Assembly: GCA_963556045.3 (NCBI GenBank) | Contig: CAUVYA020000002.1 | Location: forward strand, 2,232,001 to 2,296,000 | Reading direction: 5' to 3' | Origin: UBA4781 sp963556045 | Lineage (GTDB): Bacteria > Chloroflexota > Anaerolineae > Anaerolineales > Anaerolineaceae | DNA length: 64,000 bases | In this document: positions 17,497 to 26,148 of the stretch, in pieces | Layout: each line of letters opens with the position of its first letter | Numbering within the stretch: the stretch's first letter is position 1 | Notes under the pieces: generated by a model | Databases searched by the model: none | The model's input: only the letters and a program-made list of their open reading frames with translations | Told to the model about the DNA's origin: nothing | Program-made: the position numbers and the translations under genes

Positions 17497-17521
17497 CTAG
17501 AATGTTTTCCTGATCGGATCT

Positions 17522-17929
17522 CTATCGATTGAGTTTTCGAAAGAATTGGACAAGTTCAACCAGAGCGCCGATGGGAATGACCACCAGAATAACGATCAAA
17601 GCGATTTTCACACCTTGATTCCAGATTCCTGCTGGAAACTCAAATGGGAAAATGGAATAAATGAAATAAACCGAGATCCAGCTAAAAACGTTCTCAATGA
17701 CCTGCATCAAATGGTGAAACCAATCTACATCAAAGAAGATATAAATGAAATTGATGAAGATGGTAACACTTAACGAGAGACGGATTGCCCATAGACAACC
17801 TTCGAATGAGGGTAATAAATAGGGAATATTCCATTCCAGTACGTGTTCAAATGCATAGATCAATGCTGCATTTACGATCATTGTTACGAAGTAACCAAAT
17901 TTCTTACCGGCTGTAGCCTGCTTTTCCAT
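17522..17929 (-). CDS. Four-helix membrane protein of unknown function
   Basis: This 135-residue protein has about four hydrophobic helices (around residues 12-32, 43-66, 75-95 and 105-126). It is rich in Phe, Trp and Ile, with acidic/His residues FDVDWFHHLMQVIENVF between helices. I do not recognise the family. It has its own RBS (GGAG about 8 bases before the ATG) and its own terminator, so it is probably a single-gene transcript between two MFS genes. A role linked to transport cannot be claimed. Confidence 0.7.
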   Translation of the reverse strand: MEKQATAGKKFGYFVTMIVNAALIYAFEHVLEWNIPYLLPSFEGCLWAIRLSLSVTIFINFIYIFFDVDWFHHLMQVIENVFSWISVYFIYSIFPFEFPAGIWNQGVKIALIVILVVIPIGALVELVQFFRKLNR

Positions 17930-18004
17930 AATAACTATTCTCCTTTCATAAGATATACGTGATAACTGTAATTTTGTTTCCTGAAAACAGGGATTATTGA
18001 TGTG

Positions 18005-18033
18005 GAAAGCCCCTCAATGGCTGAGGGGCTTTC
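18005..18033 (-). terminator. Terminator-like hairpin after the MFS gene
   Basis: GAAAGCCCCTCA and TGAGGGGCTTTC form a perfect 12-bp GC-rich stem with a 5-nt loop, 29 bases beyond the stop of the minus-strand MFS gene. The following T-run is weak. Confidence 0.7.
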
Positions 18034-18061
18034 ACAGTAAAGGGTCTGATGTAATCAATTA

Positions 18062-19309
18062 TTAGGCAGTTTCTGTGATTTTCTCCATCTCGCTGCTTGT
18101 TGTGCTGGGAGTGCGTGATTTCATTTTACTGTTGAGAAAACCGAAAGCTGCTATAAGACATACGATGCCGCCACCATACCAAACCCATTGTGGGTGGTTG
18201 GTCTCCATAACGTATCCTGCCAGGAGAGGTCCGGCAGCCGCGGCAAAGCTGTAGCTGATATTAAGAAAAGCCATATAACGCGCACGCATATGAACCGGCG
18301 CATACTCGGCAGCCATGGATTGATAAAGTGGAGAACTGATCAATTCCCCGATGGTCACGATGATGAATGCCGCTACAAACCAGGCATAGCTCGTTCCAAA
18401 ACCTACCATGGAAAAACCGACCGCATACAACAGTGTGCCCAGAAACATCATGATATTTTGTTTGTATTTGGCTGTGATGCGGCTTACGCTGAACTGGAAC
18501 AGCACAATAATGGAAGCATTCATGGTAAGCAGATAACCGAACTGTCTGGCTGAGATGCCATGCAGACGGTTGAGATAAACAGAAAGGGTGGTGTTGTAGT
18601 TCATGTAGACCATCATGGTCATCACTATCAGAACGACAAGCGTCACGAACATACGGTCTCGAATAACAGCGCCATACCCGGCAAATGTTTCGCGCAGGTT
18701 CTGTTTGCGTGCTTCCCGGGCTTCCTTCGGTTGAGTTTCAGGCATTTTGAAGTAAAGGAAGATTCCGGTCGCCACACTCAATATACAGTCCAGGATGAAT
18801 AATGCTAAGAAGGATTGTGTTGCGATCAAACCGCCCAGCAGTGGTCCGATAGCGGCTGCTAAATTTCCCACCACGTACATGGCGCTGTAACCCTGTGAAC
18901 GTTTTTCGGAGGGCAGTAGATCAGCCAGCACCGCGTTAAAGGCAGGTCCGGCAAAATGACCCATGAATGAGGTCAGCAGGTTGAAGATGATGAAAACACC
19001 CCAGTTATTGGTAAGCCCGAGAGGAATGGTGATGAGTGCGCTTCCAAATAACCCGATCAACCCGATCGTCTTTCGTCCAAATTTATCAGCCAACGCTCCA
19101 CCGATTGATGTCCCGATCACATTGATCATAGTACTCGCCACATGAATCCAGCCGATATCGATCAGGGAAACCCCGAATTTTTGAGTAACATAAAGAGTGA
19201 GGAAGGGGAACAGTAAAGAACCCCCGATATTGTCAATGAACATCCCCAGCATTACGATCCAGAATGTTTTAGGGAAATCATGGTAGGTTTCTTTGAGTTT
19301 ATTGATCAT
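18062..19309 (-). CDS. MFS transporter, DHA1-like
   Basis: The 415-residue protein has 12 predicted helices. It has IDNIGGSLLFPFLTLYV in helix 1 and the MFS loop motif GGALADKFGRKT after helix 2, as in the MdtH/DHA1 drug-efflux branch. It is clearly a paralogue of the transporter at 35838-37133: both open with a TY-F-F-W stretch and share FID-IGGSL-FPFL and IGGALADKFGRKT. The start is an ATG with GAGGAG 7 bases upstream. The substrate is unknown; drugs or other small hydrophobic molecules are likely from the family. A promoter lies divergently from that of rplI. Confidence 0.85.
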   Translation of the reverse strand: MINKLKETYHDFPKTFWIVMLGMFIDNIGGSLLFPFLTLYVTQKFGVSLIDIGWIHVASTMINVIGTSIGGALADKFGRKTIGLIGLFGSALITIPLGLTNNWGVFIIFNLLTSFMGHFAGPAFNAVLADLLPSEKRSQGYSAMYVVGNLAAAIGPLLGGLIATQSFLALFILDCILSVATGIFLYFKMPETQPKEAREARKQNLRETFAGYGAVIRDRMFVTLVVLIVMTMMVYMNYNTTLSVYLNRLHGISARQFGYLLTMNASIIVLFQFSVSRITAKYKQNIMMFLGTLLYAVGFSMVGFGTSYAWFVAAFIIVTIGELISSPLYQSMAAEYAPVHMRARYMAFLNISYSFAAAAGPLLAGYVMETNHPQWVWYGGGIVCLIAAFGFLNSKMKSRTPSTTSSEMEKITETA

Positions 19310-19418
19310 TCCGTCTCCTCGGGTTCAGTTAGATTTGCATAAACGTAAATATAATAACTGGAATATTCATAAAAACAATTGTACACTTGAATAATATTGA
19401 AGTCTACATAAATTATAT

Positions 19419-19447
19419 TAATTAGCACGTAAGTAAATATCTGTCAA
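19419..19447 (-). promoter_or_regulatory. Promoter of the MFS gene
   Basis: On the minus strand TTGACA (19442-19447) and TAATTA (19419-19424) lie 17 bases apart, with TG one base before the -10. The 5' leader to the start codon at 19309 is about 100 bases and AT-rich. Confidence 0.5.
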
Positions 19448-19474
19448 ATAGAGTATATCAAAAAAAATTTTTGT

Positions 19475-19503
19475 TTGACGTTTCCCATCAGCTCTGGTAT
19501 GAT
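19475..19503 (+). promoter_or_regulatory. Promoter of rplI
   Basis: TTGACG (19475-19480) and TATGAT (19498-19503) are separated by exactly 17 bases, about 60 bases upstream of the rplI start codon. Confidence 0.75.
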
Positions 19504-19563
19504 TGCTGCCTATACGCGTTGTACCCTTCGCGTGAAAACCTATTTTAGAAAGGGCTTGTACAG

Positions 19564-20136
19564 ATGAAAGTATTATTGATCAAGGATGTATACAATCTCG
19601 GTAGAGCGGGGGAGATCAAGAAAGTTGCCAATGGTTACGGAAGGAATTTTCTCATTCCCCAGAAATATGCTGTCATGGCAACTCCGGGCGCATTGAAGCA
19701 GGTCGAGAAGATCCAGGCTGCTGCTGAAAAACGGCGCATTGCACTGAATGAAGAGATGGCTGGTCTGGCAGAAAAGATCGCAGGTGTTGAGTTATATTTC
19801 ACAGCGAAAGTTGGTGAAACGGGGCGCTTGTATGGTTCCATCACTCAGCAGATGATCGCAGATGCCATCGCCGAAAAGATTGGAATTGAAATTGATCGCC
19901 ACTGGATTGAGTCACAGCCTCTGCGTGATGCCGGTGTCCACAATGTGAAGATCCGTCTCACCTTTGATCTGGTGCCAGAAGTAAAGATTACCATTGAAAG
20001 TGAAGACGAAGCCGGAAAAGAGATGAAAGACGAAGTCAAAGAGGAAATTAAAGAAGAAAAACCCGGGGCAGAAGAAGAAATTGCAACTATTGATGAAATT
20101 CCTTCTTTTACGGAACCCACTCCAGACAGTGAGTAA
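19564..20136 (+). CDS. rplI: 50S ribosomal protein L9 with acidic tail
   Basis: The N-terminal domain MKVLLIKDVYNLGRAGEIKKVANGYGRNFLIP is the L9 signature that binds 23S rRNA. A connecting helix and the C-terminal domain (GRLYGSIT, IEIDRHWI) follow to about residue 150. The protein has 190 residues instead of about 148, because a Glu/Lys-rich tail of about 40 residues (from about 150) is added. The tail looks unstructured and its role is unknown. The gene has its own promoter and terminator and is not next to rpsF or rpsR here. Confidence 0.95.
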   Translation: MKVLLIKDVYNLGRAGEIKKVANGYGRNFLIPQKYAVMATPGALKQVEKIQAAAEKRRIALNEEMAGLAEKIAGVELYFTAKVGETGRLYGSITQQMIADAIAEKIGIEIDRHWIESQPLRDAGVHNVKIRLTFDLVPEVKITIESEDEAGKEMKDEVKEEIKEEKPGAEEEIATIDEIPSFTEPTPDSE

Positions 20137-20159
20137 GCGTAGTAAACTCAAATAAACAT

Positions 20160-20195
20160 ACCGGTCTGCGATCACTCACAGACCGGTTCTTTTTT
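20160..20195 (+). terminator. Rho-independent terminator after rplI
   Basis: ACCGGTCTG (20160-20168) and CAGACCGGT (20179-20187) form a 9-bp stem with a 10-nt loop, followed by TTCTTTTTT. Confidence 0.9.
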
Positions 20196-20220
20196 CCAAT
20201 TCTGGATATAATCAGAGACA

Positions 20221-21660
20221 ATGAATAAAACAGTAGGTCAAACCCTCCGCGATGCGCGTGAATTGAAGGATATCACTCTGCAGGATGCAGCTAGAGCCAC
20301 GCACATTCGGATTCAATACTTGCAAGAACTGGAGAATGATCATCCGGAACTACTGCCATCCCGTGCGCAGGCGCACGGTTTTCTGCGTTTATATGCTTCA
20401 TTCTTAGATCTGGACGCACACGAGCTGCTTTCCTTATGGCAGCCTGTTATGGAAGAACCAGAAAAATTCTCTGAAACAGAGAAATCACAAACAAAGATTG
20501 AGAAACGATCGCAAAAGCAGATTGATTCTGTGGAAGGATCAAAAAACGTACAAAGCAAAGAAAAGAAAAAAAATTTTCTAACTCGTTTTCAGAAAAAGAA
20601 GCCTGAGCAGACACAGGAACCAGAATCGTTTCATGACAAAGCTGAGGGAGCAGACCGGGACGAGACGAGCAATGAAACCCCGCCAGATAGTGTGGTTCGC
20701 ACTTCTACGGAGGTGTTTCATGAGGTTGGTGAACAAATTCGCTCTCGTCGCGAGAAACTTGGTTTGACCATTTCAGACGTTGAACAATTTACACGTTTGC
20801 GCAGGATCTATATTAGGGCTATTGAAGAGGGACATATTGAGGACTTACCCTCATCCGTTCAGGGACGTGGCATGGTTATCAATTATGCTAATTTCCTTGA
20901 AATGGATCAGGATGCTGTAATGAGTTTGTACGCTGAAGGATTGGAGATCCAGCGTCGGGAGAATCTAAACCAGAAGTGGATCTCTAGAGAGCCGGCTGTT
21001 AAGGTCAGCATTCGGATGCCTGATTGGCTGCGTCGTTTTCTTTCTCCTGACCTCCTTTTTGGCAGCCTGGTTGTGATAGCCTTATTCGTGTTCATTTTCT
21101 GGGGAGCTTCGCAGATATTCAAGGGAAATGAGGAGGAGCTGCCCACCGATGCCCCATCCATTTCTGAAGTTCTGCAGAGTACAGCTACCCCCGATTCGGA
21201 AGAAGTGATACCAACGGTAGATACGACCACTACCATCACCGTGGAAGATGCAACCCAACCTGTGGCAACCCAGCCGGCTGCCCAGAATCCAACACCGCTT
21301 GCCACCGCCAATGCAGCACCGCTTCAACTTTATATTGTTGCCCAGCAGCGAGCCTGGATGCGGGTCACTGTGGATGGAGTTGTTGAATTTGAAGGACGTA
21401 TCGTGCCGGGCAATGCCTATACCTTCTCAGGTGATGATCGTATTGTGCTGCTGTGCGGGAATGGAGCGGCGCTGGAAGCATATTTCAATCAAGATTACCT
21501 GGGTAATCTAGGTGAGATTGGTGAAGTGATCAATCTTGATTTCAGTCTGGAAGGTCTTACCGTTCCAACCCCAACCATCACGCCTACGATGGAAGCGACA
21601 GCCACGCCTACTCAAACCCCAACCGAATCACCCGCCGATACAGAAACCCAGTCAGAATAG
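20221..21660 (+). CDS. RodZ-like membrane protein with two HTH domains
   Basis: This 479-residue protein has two separate Cro/C1-type HTH_25 domains: residues about 3-75 (GQTLRDARELKDITLQDAARATHI) and about 168-235 (GEQIRSRREKLGLTISDVEQFTRL). They are joined by a Lys/Glu-rich linker. A single membrane helix lies around 280-300, then a Thr/Pro linker, a DUF4115-type beta domain (about 345-430: QRAWMRVTVDGV) and a Thr/Pro-rich tail. RodZ links MreB to the cell-wall machinery; normal RodZ has one HTH. TATAAT at 20207-20212 places the likely transcript start a couple of bases before the ATG, and no Shine-Dalgarno is seen. Confidence 0.85.
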   Translation: MNKTVGQTLRDARELKDITLQDAARATHIRIQYLQELENDHPELLPSRAQAHGFLRLYASFLDLDAHELLSLWQPVMEEPEKFSETEKSQTKIEKRSQKQIDSVEGSKNVQSKEKKKNFLTRFQKKKPEQTQEPESFHDKAEGADRDETSNETPPDSVVRTSTEVFHEVGEQIRSRREKLGLTISDVEQFTRLRRIYIRAIEEGHIEDLPSSVQGRGMVINYANFLEMDQDAVMSLYAEGLEIQRRENLNQKWISREPAVKVSIRMPDWLRRFLSPDLLFGSLVVIALFVFIFWGASQIFKGNEEELPTDAPSISEVLQSTATPDSEEVIPTVDTTTTITVEDATQPVATQPAAQNPTPLATANAAPLQLYIVAQQRAWMRVTVDGVVEFEGRIVPGNAYTFSGDDRIVLLCGNGAALEAYFNQDYLGNLGEIGEVINLDFSLEGLTVPTPTITPTMEATATPTQTPTESPADTETQSE

Positions 21661-21661
21661 C

Positions 21662-21916
21662 TCATTCCAATATATTTTGTTTTAGCGCCAGGTAGACCGC
21701 CTCTGCAGTGGAATGCGCATTTAAGCGCTGGCGTGCATCTCGTAAATGAGTGCGCACCATTCTCTCTGAGATACCTAGGCGCCGTGCGATGACTGTGGCG
21801 GTTAATCCGGCTGCGGTGAGCTGAAGGCATTGATTTTGGCGTCGAGTCAATCCGGATGTGTTTTTTGACAAGAGTGTGGGATTCCTTTGCTGTATTGGTG
21901 GAAAAGAGTGAGCCAT
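21662..21916 (-). CDS. Small LuxR/GerE-type HTH protein
   Basis: The 84-residue protein is little more than a LuxR C-terminal HTH: LTRRQNQCLQLTAAGLTATVIARRLGISERMVRTHLRDARQRLNA, residues about 23-68, ending in a short helix. There is no receiver, PAS or ligand domain. Such stand-alone GerE-like regulators bind DNA as dimers; the target is unknown. It is convergent with the RodZ-like gene, whose stop lies one base away, and divergent from rimO. No clear terminator separates the convergent pair. Confidence 0.75.
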   Translation of the reverse strand: MAHSFPPIQQRNPTLLSKNTSGLTRRQNQCLQLTAAGLTATVIARRLGISERMVRTHLRDARQRLNAHSTAEAVYLALKQNILE

Positions 21917-22057
21917 GATATTCCCCTGAATAGAATAAATGTTCTAATAATAGGATAGCATAAATAATAAGAACAATCAAGGATTATCTTTATCCTGGAT
22001 CAACTCTATAAATAATTCCGGATGCCAAAACTGGAAAGTGGCAAACCATTATGAGAT

Positions 22058-22085
22058 TTGAGATAAGACGGGAAACCTGTATAAT
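22058..22085 (+). promoter_or_regulatory. Promoter of rimO, nearly leaderless
   Basis: TTGAGA (22058-22063) and TATAAT (22080-22085) are 16 bases apart. The transcript would start about 22092, only a few bases before the ATG at 22095, so rimO mRNA is probably nearly leaderless. No Shine-Dalgarno is visible. Confidence 0.65.
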
Positions 22086-22094
22086 TGGATTTCT

Positions 22095-23420
22095 ATGAAA
22101 AAGACTTTCTTTATCCACACCCTTGGTTGTCCTAAAAACAGTGTGGATTCCCAATCCATGGCAGACTTGCTGATGCAGCATGGTTATGATCTGGTAGATG
22201 AACAGCAGGATGCGGAATTCATTATTGTTAATACATGCGGTTTCATTCAGCCTGCTCGACAGGAAGCGCTGGATCTTCTGCATGATATAGTGCGTGAAAA
22301 AACCCATCACCAAAAACTGATCGCGGCTGGCTGTCTTACCCAGCGTGAAAAAGAAGAAGTAAAAAATGAAGTGCCTGAGATCAATGCGCTGCTTGGCACC
22401 AGACGCTGGATGGATATACTGCCGGTGGTGCAGCATTTGGAAAGGCACCCGCAGGAGTATTTTTCCCGCATCGTACATGGTGAACTCGCCATGGAATCAG
22501 GGTCGATCCCGCGGGCAGCCTTCAGCGGGGGCTATGCGTATCTTAAAATCGCGGATGGTTGTGATAGGGAGTGCGCATTTTGTTCCATCCCGCTGATCAA
22601 AGGCGCGCAAGTCAGTCGGAACCCTGATGATATTTTAAGGGATGTGCGAGGATTGGAAGAGCAAGGCTTGCAAGAACTGATCTTGATTGCCCAGGATGTA
22701 ACCTCATACGGGCGCGACCTTGGTGTGCGGGATGGTTTACCCAATTTGCTGCAAAAGATCATAACTGCATCTCCTTCCATTCCCTGGATTCGGCTTCTGT
22801 ATACCTACCCCGGTGAGATCAGCGGCAGGTTGATACAGATAATGGCAGAGATTCCCCAGGTGCTTCCCTATCTGGATATCCCGCTGCAGCATGCTCATCC
22901 GGATGTGCTGCGCCGTATGCGGCGACCGGCGAACATGGATAAAGTCCGTGATACTCTGACCATGATGCGAAAGCGCATTCCACATTTATCCATCCGTACA
23001 ACGTTCATCGTCGGTTTTCCAGGGGAGAGTGAACAGGAATTTGAAACACTGTTAAATTTTGTGCAGGAAATTCGCTTCGACCGTGTGGGCATCTTCCCTT
23101 ACTATCATGAAGTGGGTACCCCTGCATATAGCACTGTCGATGATATCTCCAGCGCAGTAAAAGAGGAGCGTATAAAGCGTCTGGCGGGATTGCAGGAAGA
23201 GATTTCACTGACCAGGAATCAGAAATTTACTGGAAAAAAATTGAATGTAATTGTGGATGGGGTTGGTGATGGTATCTCTGTTTGCCGTTCCTATCGAGAT
23301 GCACCCGAAATTGATGGGTTGGTGATGGTTGAGGGAGAACTGGAAGTGGGAAAAATAACAGCGGTGAAAATCACCGCTGCTCTTGTCCATGATCTGGTTG
23401 CTGTTCCTATTATGAAATAA
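22095..23420 (+). CDS. rimO: Ribosomal protein S12 methylthiotransferase RimO
   Basis: This 441-residue radical-SAM enzyme adds a methylthio group to the conserved Asp of S12. The N-terminal UPF0004 domain starts with HTLGCPKNSVDSQSMA and has further Cys residues in VNTCGF and AAGCLTQ for the second iron-sulfur cluster. The radical-SAM cluster is in GCDRECAFCSIP, the CxxxCxxC motif. A TRAM domain ends the protein (about residues 370-435). All elements are present and length is normal. Confidence 0.95.
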   Translation: MKKTFFIHTLGCPKNSVDSQSMADLLMQHGYDLVDEQQDAEFIIVNTCGFIQPARQEALDLLHDIVREKTHHQKLIAAGCLTQREKEEVKNEVPEINALLGTRRWMDILPVVQHLERHPQEYFSRIVHGELAMESGSIPRAAFSGGYAYLKIADGCDRECAFCSIPLIKGAQVSRNPDDILRDVRGLEEQGLQELILIAQDVTSYGRDLGVRDGLPNLLQKIITASPSIPWIRLLYTYPGEISGRLIQIMAEIPQVLPYLDIPLQHAHPDVLRRMRRPANMDKVRDTLTMMRKRIPHLSIRTTFIVGFPGESEQEFETLLNFVQEIRFDRVGIFPYYHEVGTPAYSTVDDISSAVKEERIKRLAGLQEEISLTRNQKFTGKKLNVIVDGVGDGISVCRSYRDAPEIDGLVMVEGELEVGKITAVKITAALVHDLVAVPIMK

Positions 23421-23448
23421 AGACTAACGATCAGCCTTAATCTGATGG

Positions 23449-24510
23449 TCAGGTAGTAGGTGTCGGCTCCTCAGTTGGCTCATCGGTAGGAGCCTGTGTC
23501 GCAGCCGGAGCAGGCACATCGGTCGGTCCCTGACAGCCGATAAAAGCCTCTTCTACCAGTTGCGCGGTTTCTTCATCATACTGCATGTCAAGCGATAAAC
23601 GCAGCTGCTTTTCAGCCTCGCAGTATTCCTGAACACCAATCAGATATCTACCATATTCTCGCAGTCCAATACGATAGCGCTCGATGGCGGTCCAACCGGT
23701 ACTGTCATATAAATATGGGAATGCAGAATAGACCTGACTGAAATAATATACCACCTGGCTCCAATCAACTTCCCAGTAACTGGCTCCGGTAACATACATG
23801 CGCGCCCAGGTCGAATAATTGATAGCATCGTGATCGAGAGGAGCAAAATTTTCTGCTAAGGCGAGATAATATAAGCCGCCTTCAGGGTCGCCATCTGCTG
23901 TTATCTTTTTAACAGCACAGTTGCGCAGAGAAGTCCACAGCAAACCATCCACATTCAGGGTTTCATACGTGTAATCTTCATCTCGCAGACTCCGCAGAGT
24001 ATCCACAGCAAGACACCATTCCTGATTGGCAATATCCTGCTGTGCCTGCTGGTATAATGCCTGCGCTCCCTGGATATCACGAGTGGGTGTTGCGGTGGGA
24101 GCCTGGGTGACCTGTTCGTTGACGGTCAGGTTGATGAGCACTTCACTGTATTTCTCTGTGATGTCTGGAAAGCTCGGGTAGATCTGGATCACATATTCAA
24201 ATTGAATTTTAGCGACCTCGTAATTGCCTGAAGCCAGGGCTTCCATACCGTAGCGATAGTGCGTGGTTGCGATGGTCAGCCTTTGGTTCTCTTCTTCGGT
24301 TTTCCGCTGATTGATCGCTGAAAAATAACCTAATGATCCACTTAAGAGTGCCGCTATCAAAACCAGCAGCAATCCCAGTAGAACAGCCCGTACATAACGC
24401 GGTTTCCCGCTTTTTCTTTTTCCCTCAGGTTTTAAAGATTGCGTATCTTCTTGAGAAGGTTTTTGCGTTACATCAATCTCTGTTGTTTTTTCTTTATTGT
24501 CTTTTGCCAT
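23449..24510 (-). CDS. Membrane-anchored TPR-like protein
   Basis: The protein of about 353 residues has a short charged cytoplasmic N-terminus, one membrane helix (about 40-62, VLLGLLLVLIAALLSGSLGYF) and an extracytoplasmic region with tetratricopeptide-like repeats (TTHYRYGMEALASGNYEVAKIQFEYVIQIYP and later GRYLIGVQEYCEAEKQLRLSL). It ends in a Pro/Thr/Glu-rich tail. Function is unknown; TPRs suggest a protein-protein platform in the cell envelope. I use ATG 24510; a GTG at 24555 that overlaps the murJ stop (ATGTGA) is an alternative and would mean coupling. A TATAAT at 24518-24523 could also give a leaderless transcript from this ATG. Confidence 0.7.
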   Translation of the reverse strand: MAKDNKEKTTEIDVTQKPSQEDTQSLKPEGKRKSGKPRYVRAVLLGLLLVLIAALLSGSLGYFSAINQRKTEEENQRLTIATTHYRYGMEALASGNYEVAKIQFEYVIQIYPSFPDITEKYSEVLINLTVNEQVTQAPTATPTRDIQGAQALYQQAQQDIANQEWCLAVDTLRSLRDEDYTYETLNVDGLLWTSLRNCAVKKITADGDPEGGLYYLALAENFAPLDHDAINYSTWARMYVTGASYWEVDWSQVVYYFSQVYSAFPYLYDSTGWTAIERYRIGLREYGRYLIGVQEYCEAEKQLRLSLDMQYDEETAQLVEEAFIGCQGPTDVPAPAATQAPTDEPTEEPTPTT

Positions 24511-24551
24511 GCGCGTTATTATACCGTTCTTTTCTTTTTCGGTAACGCCCT

Positions 24552-26126
24552 TCACATCCGCAGGAACACCTTTATTTCCTTCCAGATGAAAGGCAGAATG
24601 ACGATGATCCCCCCCAGAAAACTGAGTGATCCCTGTACTACTGAGTTATTCAACGAGCTGTGCTGCACAATAAACCAGGCAATGGTTCCTGCAGCAACAC
24701 TGCCAGCAACAGTGCGCAGGATGGTCTGATTTCTATCTTTGCTGAACCCCGTGAGTTCTTTCTGGAATGGGTCATCCTTTGCCAGTTTTTTCCTCTGGAA
24801 AAGAGAAAACATGAGCAGCAAAAAACCAGCCTGAAACGTGAAAGCGATTGAATCAGCCAGTGCCAAGCCCGGGGCATCGATCATTTGAGATAGGACTTTA
24901 CCGCTGACAATATAGATCACCAGGTTGAGCGCAGCGGCAATGAGCGGGATGACTGCATTTTGTTGTGAAAAGAACAGGCGAGACCCCAATTCCAGCAGGC
25001 AGTGTCCCAATAATCCCACCAGAAAACCACGAGTGACCCACAATAATTGATTGGTGGCAGCAAATTCGAATCCGAAAGCAAATTCAAGAAAAGGACGCAG
25101 GGTGAGAGAAAGTACGATCGCAATAGGGATCGCCAGAGCGATGATGACACGAGCGACGCGATTGATGGTGGCATGGTACTCCTGTTTTTTACCCTGTGAA
25201 AATAGTTCCGAGATGGTAGGCAGCAGAGCTGTGCCGATAGCAGTACCGATCAATGTTTCCGGTACCTGCTGGATCATCCACGCATATGTCAGTGCGGTGG
25301 GCGCTCCCTCGCTGAGATAAGATGCAAAGTTGTCGCGTGCAATGAATGTCAACTGGTAGCACAGCATGCTTCCGACACGAGGTGCCAGCATGTTTAAAAT
25401 TTTGCGAACATGAGTATTTTCCGTCCCCAGCCCGGGGAACCATTTAAATTGATAGCGGAATAATCCGGGAATGAGTGTTAGGAAATAGAGCAGAGAACCG
25501 ATCAGCACGCCATACACAATCCCATAAACTCCCATACCGTATGCAGGCAGGTTGATACCTGCGATGGTGAGGCTTTCCTGTGGAGCAAGTACCACCGCAC
25601 CAAAGATCTGCCCCAGGTTGTACATGATAGGAGCAACAGCGGGCAGTAAGAAGTGCTGATTCGCCTGTAAACCGGCAACCAGCAATCCTGCCATAGAAAA
25701 GATCAATGTTGCTACCAGGTCAAGGCGCATGATCTTAACGACCAGCGCTTGCTGTTCTGTGGTGAATCCGGGGGCAATGCCCCAGGGGCTTTTCACGAGT
25801 GGCTCAGCAAACACGCCTACCAGAATAGAAAGAATGGCAGTAATAAGAAATGCGATATTGGCTACCCGGCTGAAAACCCGCCAGGATTCTTGCCTGCCAT
25901 CTTTGGAAAGAACTTCAGATAGTACCGGAATGATCGCCATGGCAAGTGCGCCGCCTGAGATCAAGGAATAAAGCATATCCGGTACGTTATTGGCAACGTT
26001 GAAAACGTCCAGTTCGGCAGAAAGCCCAAATTGCCTGGCGATGATCAACTGGCGAACGATTGCCAGGACCTTATTGATGGCAAAGCTAAACGCAACAATA
26101 ATTGTAGCCCGTGATAGTTTGCTCAA
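24552..26126 (-). CDS. murJ: Lipid II flippase MurJ
   Basis: The 524-residue protein has about 14 membrane helices and the MurJ/MviN opening ATIIVAFSFAINKVLAIVRQLIIARQFG, followed by the motif GALAMAIIPVLSE. MurJ flips lipid-linked peptidoglycan precursors to the outer face of the membrane, so it supports the presence of a peptidoglycan wall. The start is TTG at 26126 with AAGGA 7 bases upstream; no ATG in frame is near. It lies 22 bases after the ZIP transporter gene and overlaps the possible GTG start of the TPR protein, so the three form one operon. Confidence 0.93.
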   Translation of the reverse strand: MSKLSRATIIVAFSFAINKVLAIVRQLIIARQFGLSAELDVFNVANNVPDMLYSLISGGALAMAIIPVLSEVLSKDGRQESWRVFSRVANIAFLITAILSILVGVFAEPLVKSPWGIAPGFTTEQQALVVKIMRLDLVATLIFSMAGLLVAGLQANQHFLLPAVAPIMYNLGQIFGAVVLAPQESLTIAGINLPAYGMGVYGIVYGVLIGSLLYFLTLIPGLFRYQFKWFPGLGTENTHVRKILNMLAPRVGSMLCYQLTFIARDNFASYLSEGAPTALTYAWMIQQVPETLIGTAIGTALLPTISELFSQGKKQEYHATINRVARVIIALAIPIAIVLSLTLRPFLEFAFGFEFAATNQLLWVTRGFLVGLLGHCLLELGSRLFFSQQNAVIPLIAAALNLVIYIVSGKVLSQMIDAPGLALADSIAFTFQAGFLLLMFSLFQRKKLAKDDPFQKELTGFSKDRNQTILRTVAGSVAAGTIAWFIVQHSSLNNSVVQGSLSFLGGIIVILPFIWKEIKVFLRM

Positions 26127-26148
26127 GGTGCATCCTTTTTGTGTAATT

